NCBI GenBank assembly: GCA_026874595.1 | Contig: CM049313.1 | Span: 79,166,659 to 79,230,658, forward strand | Direction of reading: 5' to 3' | DNA: 64,000 bases | From: Sipunculus nudus | Lineage: Eukaryota; Annelida; Sipuncula; Golfingiida; Sipunculidae | Shown: positions 55,301-64,000 of the stretch, piece by piece | How positions within the stretch are numbered: the stretch's first letter is position 1 | Layout: each line of letters opens with the position of its first letter | Notes under the pieces: generated by a model | The model's input: only the letters and a program-made list of their open reading frames with translations | Told to the model about the DNA's origin: nothing | Databases searched by the model: none | Translations under genes and position numbers: made by a program

Positions 55301-57536
55301 ATCACCACTACCTGAACTCCTCACACAGCAAAATAAAATCATCAACATCACCACCTACCTGAACTCCTCACACAGCGTTTACCTCAACATCACCATCTAC
55401 CTGAACTCCTCACACAGCATTTACATCAATATCACCACTACCTGAACTCCTCACACAGCGTTTACCTCAACATCACCATCTACCTGAACTCCTCACACAG
55501 CGTTTACATCAACATCACCTCCTACCTGAACTCCTCACACAGCGTTTACATCTACATCACCTTCTACCTGAACTCCTCACACAGCGTTTACATCAACATC
55601 ACCACCAACCTGAACTCCTCACGTAGCAAAATAAAATCATCAATATCACCATCTACCTTACTCCACACGCAGCGTTTAAATCAACATCACCACCTACCTG
55701 AACTCCTCACACAACGTTTACATCAACATCACCACCTACCTGAACTCCTCACACAGCGTTTACCTCAACATCACCTCCTACCTGAACTCCTCACACAGCA
55801 AAATAAAATCATCAACATCACCACTATCTGAACTCCTCACACAGCGTTTACCTCAACCTCACCATCTACCTGAACTCCTCACACAGCGTTTACATCAACA
55901 TCACCGTCTACCTGAACTCCTCACGCTGCAAAATAAAATCATCAACATCACCACTACCTGAACTCCTCACACAGCAAAATAAAATCATCAACATCACCAC
56001 CTACCTGAACTCCTCACAGAGCGTTTATATCAACATCACCATCTACCTGAACTCCTCACACAGCAAATTAAAATCATCAACATCACCACTACCTGAACCC
56101 CTCACACAGCAAAATAAAATCATCAACATCACCATCTACCTGAACTCCTCACACAGCGTTTACCTCAACATCACCATCTACCTGAACTCCTCACACAGCG
56201 TTTACATCAACATCAACACCTACCTGAACTCCTCACACAACGTTTACCTCAACATCACCACCTACCTGAACTCCTCACACAGCGTTTACATCAACATCAC
56301 CACCAACCTGAACTCCTCACGTAGCAAAATAAAATCATCAATATCACCATCTACCTTACTCGACACGCAGCGTTTAAATCAACATCACCAACTACCTGAA
56401 CTCCTCACACAGCGTTTACCTCAACATCACCTCCTACCTTAACTCCTAACACAGGAAAATAAAATCATCAACATCAACACTATCTGAACTCCTCACACAG
56501 CGTTTACCTAAACATCACCATCTACCTGAACTCCTCACACAGCGTTTACCTCAACCTCACCATATACCTGAACTCCTCACACAGCGTTTACATCAACATC
56601 ACCACCAACCTGAACTCCTCACGTAGCAAAATAAAATCATCAATATCACCATCTACCTTACTCGACACGCAGCGTTTAAATCAACATCACCAACTACCTG
56701 AACTCCTCACACAGTGTTTACATCTACATCCCCTCTTACCTGAACTCCTCACACAGCGTTTACATCAACATCACCATCTACCTTACTCCACACGCAGCGT
56801 TTAAATCAACATCACCAACTACCTGAACTCCTCACACAGCGTTTACATCAACATCACCTCCTACCTGAACTCCTCACACAGCGTTTACATCAACATCACC
56901 ACCAACCTGAACTCCTCACGTAGCAAAATAAAATCATCAATATCACCATCTACCTTACTCGACACGCAGCGTTTAAATCAACATCACCAACTACCTGAAC
57001 TCCTCACACAGTGTTTACATCTACATCCCCTCTTACCTGAACTCCTCACACAGCGTTTACATCAACATCACCATCTACCTTACTCCACACGCAGCGTTTA
57101 CCTCAACATCACCTCCTACCTGAACTCCTCACACAGCAAAATAAAATCATCAACATCACCACTATCTGAACTCCTCACACAGCGTTTACCTCAACCTCAC
57201 CATCTACCTGAACTCCTCACACAGCGTTTACATCAACATCACCGTCTACCTGAACTCCTCACGCTGCAAAATAAAATCATCAACATCACCAATACCTGAA
57301 CTCCTCACACAGCAAAATAAAATCATCAACATCACCACCTACCTGAACTCCTCACAGAGCGTTTACCTCAACATAACCACCTACCTGAACTCCTCACACA
57401 GCGTTTATATCAACATCACCATCTACCTGAACTCCTCACACAGCGTTTACCTCAACATCACCATCTACCTGAACTCCTCACACAGCGTTTTCATCAACAT
57501 CACCTCCTACCTGAACTCCTCACACTGCGTTTATAT
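52373..57536. repeat. 5,164-bp higher-order block, copy 1
   Basis: TTACTCGACACGC positions 52,943; 54,449; 56,356; 56,658; 56,955 all recur 5,164 bp to the right. The block contains a 1,506-bp interval like the 1,465-bp HOR plus one monomer, a 177-bp tandem duplication (54,631-54,984), and two short intervals of 302 and 297 bp. The match to copy 2 lasts until about 57,489. The last 47 bp or so, with CACAGCGTTTTCATC, belong to the junction. Confidence 0.88.
54631..54984. repeat. 177-bp tandem duplication, copy 1 only
   Basis: Four monomers (K-class with AAAATTATC, CACAGAGCG, ACGGTCTACC, CACGCTGCAAAATAAA) are repeated at 177 bp (54,631 and 54,808). At the matching place in copy 2 (59,795) the segment occurs once. 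It sits at the left edge of the part where the two 5,164-bp copies differ. Confidence 0.85.
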
Positions 57537-60500
57537 CAACATCACCATCTACCTGAACTCCTCACACAGCGTTTACCTCAACATCACCTCCTACCTTAAC
57601 TCCTAACACAGGAAAATAAAATCATCAACATCAACACTATCTGAACTCCTCACACAGCGTTTACCTCAACATCACCATCTACCTGAACTCCTCACACAGC
57701 GTTTACCTCAACCTCACCATATACCTGAACTCCTCACACAGCGTTTACATCAATATCACCGCTACCTGAACTCCACACACAGCGTTTACCTCAACATCAC
57801 CATCTACCTGAACTCCTCACACAGCGTTTACATCAACATCACCTCCTACCTGAACTCCTCACACAGTGTTTACATCTACATCCCCTCTTACCTGAACTCC
57901 TCACACAGCGTTTACATCAACATCACCATCTACCTTACTCCACACGCAGCGTTTAAATCAACATCACCAACTACCTGAACTCCTCACACAGCGTTTACAT
58001 CAACATCACCTCCTACCTGAACTCCTCACACAGCGTTTACATCAACATCACCACCAACCTGAACTCCTCACGTAGCAAAATAAAATCATCAATATCACCA
58101 TCTACCTTACTCGACACGCAGCGTTTAAATCAACATCACCAACTACCTGAACTCCTCACACAGGGTTTACCTCAACATCACCTCCTACCTGAACTCCTCA
58201 CACAGCAAAATAAAATCATCACCATCACCACTACCTGAACTCCTCACACAGCAAAATAAAATCATCAACATCACAACCTACCTGAACTCCTCACACAGCG
58301 TTTACCTCAACATCACCTCCTATCTGAACTCCTCACACAGCGTTTACATTAACATCAACACTACCTGAACTCCTCACACAGCGTTTACCTCAACATCACC
58401 TCCTACCTGAACTCCTCACACAGCAAAATAAAATCATCAACATCACCACTATCTGAACTCCTCACACAGCGTTTACCTCAACCTCACCATCTACCTGAAC
58501 TCCTCACACAGCGTTTACATCAACATCACCGTCTACCTGAACTCCTCACGCTGCAAAATAAAATCATCAACATCACCAATACCTGAACTCCTCACACAGC
58601 AAAATAAAATCATCAACATCACCACCTACCTGAACTCCTCACAGAGCGTTTACCTCAACATAACCACCTACCTGAACTCCTCACACAGCGTTTATATCAA
58701 CATCACCATCTACCTGAACTCCTCACACAGCGTTTACCTCAACATCACCATCTACCTGAACTCCTCACACAGCGTTTACATCAACATCAACACCAACCTG
58801 AACTCCTCACACAGCGTTTATATCAACATCACCATCTACCTGAACTCCTCACGCAGCAAAATAAAAACATCAACATCACCACCTACCTGAACCCTTCACG
58901 CAACGTTTACATCAACATCACCACCAACCTGAACTCCTCACGTAGCAAAATAAAATCATCAATATAACCATCTACCTTACTCCACACGCAGCGTTTACAT
59001 CAACATCACCACCTAATTGAACTCCTCACACAGCGTTTACATCAACATCACCACCTACCTGAACTCCTCACACAGCGTTTACCTCAACATCACCTCCTAC
59101 CTTAACTCCTAACACAGGAAAATAAAATCATCAACATCAACACTATCTGAACTCCTCACACAGCGTTTACCTCAACATCACCATCTACCTGAACTCCTCA
59201 CACAGCGTTTACCTCAAACTCACCATATACCTGAACTCCTCACACAGCGTTTACATCAATATCACCGCTACCTGAACTCCACACACAGCGTTTACCTCAA
59301 CATCACCATCTACCTGAACTCCTCACACAGAGTTTACATCAACATCACCTCCTACCTGAACTCCTCACACAGTGTTTACATCTACATCCCCTCTTACCTG
59401 AACTCCTCACACAGCGTTTACATCAACATCACCATCTACCTTACTCCACACGCAGCGTTTAAATCAACATCACCAACTACCTGAACTCCTCACACAGCGT
59501 TTACATCAACATCACCTCCCACCTGAACTCCTCACACAGCGTTTACATCAACATCACCACCAACCTGAACTCCTCACGTAGCAAAATAAAATCATCAATA
59601 TCACCATCTACCTTACTCGACACGCAGCGTTTAAATCAACATCACCAACTACCTGAACTCCTCACACAGGGTTTACCTCAACATCACCTCCTATCTGAAC
59701 TCCTCACACAGCGTTTACATTAACATCAACACTACCTGAACTCCTCACACAGCGTTTACCTCAACATCACCTCCTACCTGAACTCCTCACACAGCAAAAT
59801 AAAATTATCAACATCACCATCTACCTGAACTCCTCACAGAGCGTTTACCTCAACCTCACCATCTACCTGAACTCCTCACACAGCGTTTACATCAACATCA
59901 CGGTCTACCTGAACTCCTCACGCTGCAAAATAAAATCATCAACATCACCACTACCTGAACTCCTCACACAGCAAAATAAAATCATCAACATCACCACCTA
60001 CCTGAACTCCACACACAGCGTTTACATCAACATCACCACCTACCTGAACTCCTCACGCAGCGTTTACCTCAACATCAACTCCTACCTGAACTCCTCACAC
60101 AGCGTTTACCTCAACATCACCTCCTACCTGAACTCCTCACACAGCGTTTACATCTACATCACCTCCTACCTGAACTCCTCACACAGCGTTTACATCAACA
60201 TCACCACAAACCTGAACTCCTCACGTAGCAAAATAAAATCATCAATATCACCACTATCTGAACTCCTCACACAGCGTTTACCTCAACATCACCTCCTACC
60301 TGAACTCCTCACACAGCAAAATAAAATCATCAACATCACCACTATCTGAACTCCTCACACAGCGTTTACCTCAACATCACCATCTACCTGAACTCCTCAC
60401 GCAGCGTTTAAATCAACATCACCACCTACCTGAACTCCTCACGCAGCAAAATAAAATCATCAACATCACCACTACCTGAACTCCTCACACAGCAAAATAA

Positions 60501-62653
60501 AATCATCAACATCACCACCTACCTGAACTCCTCACACAGCGTTTACCTCAACATCACCATCTACCTGAACTCCTCACACAGCGTTTACATCAATATCACC
60601 ACTACCTGAACTCCTCACACAGCGTTTACCTCAACATCACCATCTACCTGAACTCCTCACACAGCGTTTACATCAACATCACCTCCTACCTGAACTCCTC
60701 ACACAGCGTTTACATCTACATCACCTTCTACCTGAACTCCTCACACAGCGTTTACATCAACATCACCACCAACCTGAACTCCTCACGTAGCAAAATAAAA
60801 TCATCAATATCACCATCTACCTTACTCCACACGCAGCGTTTAAATCAACATCACCACCTACCTGAACTCCTCACACAACGTTTACATCAACATCACCACC
60901 TACCTGAACTCCTCACACAGCGTTTACCTCAACATCACCTCCTACCTGAACTCCTCACACAGCAAAATAAAATCATCAACATCACCACTATCTGAACTCC
61001 TCACACAGCGTTTACCTCAACCTCACCATCTACCTGAACTCCTCACACAGCGTTTACATCAACATCACCGTCTACCTGAACTCCTCACGCTGCAAAATAA
61101 AATCATCAACATCACCACTACCTGAACTCCTCACACAGCAAAATAAAATCATCAACATCACCACCTACCTGAACTCCTCACAGAGCGTTTATATCAACAT
61201 CACCATCTACCTGAACTACTCACACAGCAAATTAAAATCATCAACATCACCACTACCTGAACCCCTCACACAGCAAAATAAAATCATCAACATCACCATC
61301 TACCTGAACTCCTCACACAGCGTTTACCTCAACATCACCATCTACCTGAACTCCTCACACAGCGTTTACATCAACATCAACACCTACCTGAACTCCTCAC
61401 ACAACGTTTACCTCAACATCACCACCTACCTGAACTCCTCACACAGCGTTTACATCAACATCACCACCAACCTGAACTCCTCACGTAGCAAAATAAAATC
61501 ATCAATATCACCATCTACCTTACTCGACACGCAGCGTTTAAATCAACATCACCAACTACCTGAACTCCTCACACAGCGTTTACCTCAACATCACCTCCTA
61601 CCTTAACTCCTAACACAGGAAAATAAAATCATCAACATCAACACTATCTGAACTCCTCACACAGCGTTTACCTCAACATCACCATCTACCTGAACTCCTC
61701 ACACAGCGTTTACCTCAACCTCACCATATACCTGAACTCCTCACACAGCGTTTACATCAACATCACCACCAACCTGAACTCCTCACGTAGCAAAATAAAA
61801 TCATCAATATCACCATCTACCTTACTCGACACGCAGCGTTTAAATCAACATCACCAACTACCTGAACTCCTCACACAGTGTTTACATCTACATCCCCTCT
61901 TACCTGAACTCCTCACACAGCGTTTACATCAACATCACCATCTACCTTACTCCACACGCAGCGTTTAAATCAACATCACCAACTACCTGAACTCCTCACA
62001 CAGCGTTTACATCAACATCACCTCCTACCTGAACTCCTCACACAGCGTTTACATCAACATCACCACCAACCTGAACTCCTCACGTAGCAAAATAAAATCA
62101 TCAATATCACCATCTACCTTACTCGACACGCAGCGTTTAAATCAACATCACCAACTACCTGAACTCCTCACACAGTGTTTACATCTACATCCCCTCTTAC
62201 CTGAACTCCTCACACAGCGTTTACATCAACATCACCATCTACCTTACTCCACACGCAGCGTTTACCTCAACATCACCTCCTACCTGAACTCCTCACACAG
62301 CAAAATAAAATCATCAACATCACCACTATCTGAACTCCTCACACAGCGTTTACCTCAACCTCACCATCTACCTGAACTCCTCACACAGCGTTTACATCAA
62401 CATCACCGTCTACCTGAACTCCTCACGCTGCAAAATAAAATCATCAACATCACCAATACCTGAACTCCTCACACAGCAAAATAAAATCATCAACATCACC
62501 ACCTACCTGAACTCCTCACAGAGCGTTTACCTCAACATAACCACCTACCTGAACTCCTCACACAGCGTTTATATCAACATCACCATCTACCTGAACTCCT
62601 CACACAGCGTTTACCTCAACATCACCATCTACCTGAACTCCTCACACAGCGTT
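57537..62653. repeat. 5,164-bp higher-order block, copy 2
   Basis: It matches 52,373-57,489 with few differences: CTGAACTACTC near 61,213 for CTGAACTCCTC, and CCTCAACATC for CCTAAACATC near 61,672. The exception is about 59,970-60,535, where the monomers differ from copy 1 although the total length is the same. The match ends at about 62,653, where this copy continues into ACATCAACACCAACC. Confidence 0.88.
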
Positions 62654-64000
62654 TACATCAACATCAACACCAACCTGAACTCCTCACACAGCGTTTATAT
62701 CAACATCACCATCTACCTGAACTCCTCACGCAGCAAAATAAAAACATCAACATCACCACCTACCTGAACCCTTCACGCAACGTTTACATCAACATCACCA
62801 CCAACCTGAACTCCTCACGTAGCAAAATAAAATCATCAATATAACCATCTACCTTACTCCACACGCAGCGTTTACATCAACTTCACCACCTAATTGAATT
62901 CCTCACACAGCGTTGACATCAACATCACCACCTACCTGAACTCCTCACACAGCGTTTACCTCAACATCACCTCCTACCTTAACTCCTAACACAGGAAAAT
63001 AAAATCATCAACATCAACACTATCTGAACTCCTCACACAGCGTTTACCTCAACATCACCATCTACCTGAACTCCTCACACAGCGTTTACCTCAAACTCAC
63101 CATATACCTGAACTCCTCACACAGCGTTTACATCAATATCACCGCTACCTGAACTCCACACACAGCGTTTACCTCAACATCACCATCTACCTGAACTCCT
63201 CACACAGAGTTTACATCAACATCACCTCCTACCTGAACTCCTCACAGTGTTTACATCTACATCCCCTCTTACCTGAACTCCTCACACAGCGTTTACATCA
63301 ACATCACCATCTACCTTACTCCACACGCAGCGTTTAAATCAACATCACCACCTACCTGAACTCCTCACACAGCGTTTACCTCAATATCACCTCCTATCTG
63401 AACTCCTCACACAGCGTTTACATTAACATCAACACTACCTGAACTCCTCACACAGCGTTTACCTCAACATCACCTCCTACCTGAACTCCTCACACAGCAA
63501 AATAAAATTATCAACATCACCATCTACCTGAACTCCTCACACAGCGTTTACCTCAACCTCACCATCTACCTGAACTCCTCACACAGCGTTTACATCAACA
63601 TCACCGTCTACCTGAACTCCTCACGCTGCAAAATAAAATCATCAACATCACCACTACCTGAACTCCTCACACTGCAAAATAAAATCATCAACATCACCAC
63701 TACCTGAACTCCTCACACAGCGTTTACATCAACATCACCACCAACCTGAACTCCTCACGTAGCAAAATAAAATCATCAACATCACCACCTACCTGAACTC
63801 CTCACACAGCGTTTACCTCAACATAACCACCTACCTGAACTCCTCACACAGCGTTTATATCAACATCACCATCTACCTGAACTCCTCACACAGCGTTTAC
63901 CTAAACATCACCATCTTCCTGAACTCCTCACACAGTGTTTACATCAACATCAACACCTACCTGAACTCCTCACACAGCGTTTATATCAACATCACCATCT
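62654..64000. repeat. Right end of window, array continuing
   Basis: The order follows the 1,767-bp type (compare 47,330-48,050): CACGCAACG island, CACGTAGC, CTAATTGAA, TAACACAGG, CTCAAACTCACC and CACAGAGTTTAC. From about 63,340 it changes to CTATCTGAAC and ACCGTCTACC monomers. Private changes include CTTCACC (62,881), GAATTCCTC (62,897), CGTTGACATC (62,913) and a 4-bp deletion at CTCACAGTG (63,243). The window ends within a monomer. Confidence 0.8.

Larger units (their letters stand above)
1..64000. repeat. Continuous satellite/minisatellite array filling the window
   Basis: Every part of the window reads as a variant of one 41-49 bp monomer, with the shared flank CCTGAACTCCTCAC and tail CAACATCACCACC. 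All monomers face the same way: I saw no reverse-complement copies such as GGTGATGTTGATG on the plus strand. No unique DNA longer than part of a monomer interrupts it. The plus strand is strongly G-poor: a typical 42-bp monomer has 13 A, 17 C, 9 T and 3 G. The window begins and ends inside the array, so the full array is longer. This is a eukaryotic-type satellite or large minisatellite with higher-order structure. The species and chromosomal location (centromeric, subtelomeric or interstitial) cannot be read from the sequence. Confidence 0.97.
29281..64000. repeat. Domain B: CACACAG-type monomers
   Basis: From about 29,290 the flank reads CACACAG instead of CACGCAG, and the K-class core ends AAAATCATC instead of AAAAACATC. 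Forms with a 1-bp deletion (ACCACTACCTG instead of ACCACCTACCTG) become frequent, giving 41-bp monomers. The CTCCATACGGAG variant, common on the left, is absent. The domain is more homogeneous and is built from HORs of 307 to 5,164 bp. CACGCAG/CACGCAACG monomers persist only as short islands within the HORs. The change is abrupt, within about 200 bp, which marks two subfamilies that were homogenised separately. Confidence 0.9.

Noticed and set aside
1-64000. CRISPR array
   Set aside because: The flank of about 20 bp recurs at 42-47 bp spacing, which a repeat finder might report. The sequence between flanks is also conserved and belongs to the monomer, there are no unique spacers, and no cas gene or leader is present.
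1-64000. Alpha satellite or another satellite with a CENP-B box
   Set aside because: The monomer is 41-49 bp, not about 171 bp, and I saw no TTCG....A..CGGG motif. The two-class layout is only analogous.
1-64000. Telomeric repeat
   Set aside because: No TTAGGG, TTTAGGG or related short units occur in series on either strand.
1-64000. tRNA, rRNA or other structured RNA genes
   Set aside because: No cloverleaf arms, B-box pattern or rRNA-like sequence is visible; the G-poor plus strand cannot form much stable pairing.

Overview
The whole 64-kb window is one uninterrupted head-to-tail tandem-repeat array. I found no gene, RNA gene, transposon or unique sequence on either strand. The unit is a short monomer of about 41-49 bp in two main classes. 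The 42-bp G-class has the core GCGTTTACATC. The 47-bp K-class has an A-rich core, GCAAAATAAAAACATC (GCAAAATAAAATCATC in the right half), in the same place. Both share the flank CCTGAACTCCTCAC and the tail CAACATCACCACC. Dividing window length by monomer length gives roughly 1,450-1,500 monomers, all in one orientation. An array this long, with higher-order repeats (HORs) of about 0.3-5 kb, points to a eukaryotic satellite or minisatellite, possibly heterochromatic. The pattern of CpG decay suggests a genome with CpG methylation. I cannot name a species.

Layout. Domain A (1 to about 29,280) uses CACGCAG/CACGCAACG monomers and about 50 copies of a variant carrying the near-palindrome CTCCATACGGAG. 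It holds a 3,206-bp unit x2 (994-7,405), a 3,641-bp unit in two copies (about 10,200-17,490), a long-range copy of part of that (18,606-21,380), and a 1,209/1,260-bp HOR (21,381-26,550). Block 1-993 recurs at 9,241-10,199 with exactly one 42-bp monomer missing. Domain B (about 29,281-64,000) uses CACACAG monomers and lacks the CTCCATACGGAG variant. Its HORs are 554 x2, 307 x2, 981 x2.7, 1,512 x2, 1,465 x2.9 and 1,767 x3 bp, and a 5,164-bp block x2 (52,373 to about 62,653).

How the parts relate. Several HOR lengths differ by whole monomers (for example 1,465 + 42 = 1,507, + 47 = 1,512, + 88 = 1,553), as expected from in-register unequal exchange. The 196 bp spanning the A/B boundary (29,101-29,296) recurs without change inside domain B (34,823-35,018), and related islands occur about 17 times there. 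Domain B HORs were therefore probably amplified from, or include, a copy of this junction. All open reading frames in the window are by-products of the repeat: the 42-bp monomer is open in two plus-strand frames and the 47-bp monomer shifts the frame into a stop. No hidden protein or RNA system is supported. The interest lies in repeat architecture, strand asymmetry and recent amplification. Repeat lengths and identities come from reading and aligning by eye, so block edges are accurate to about one monomer.
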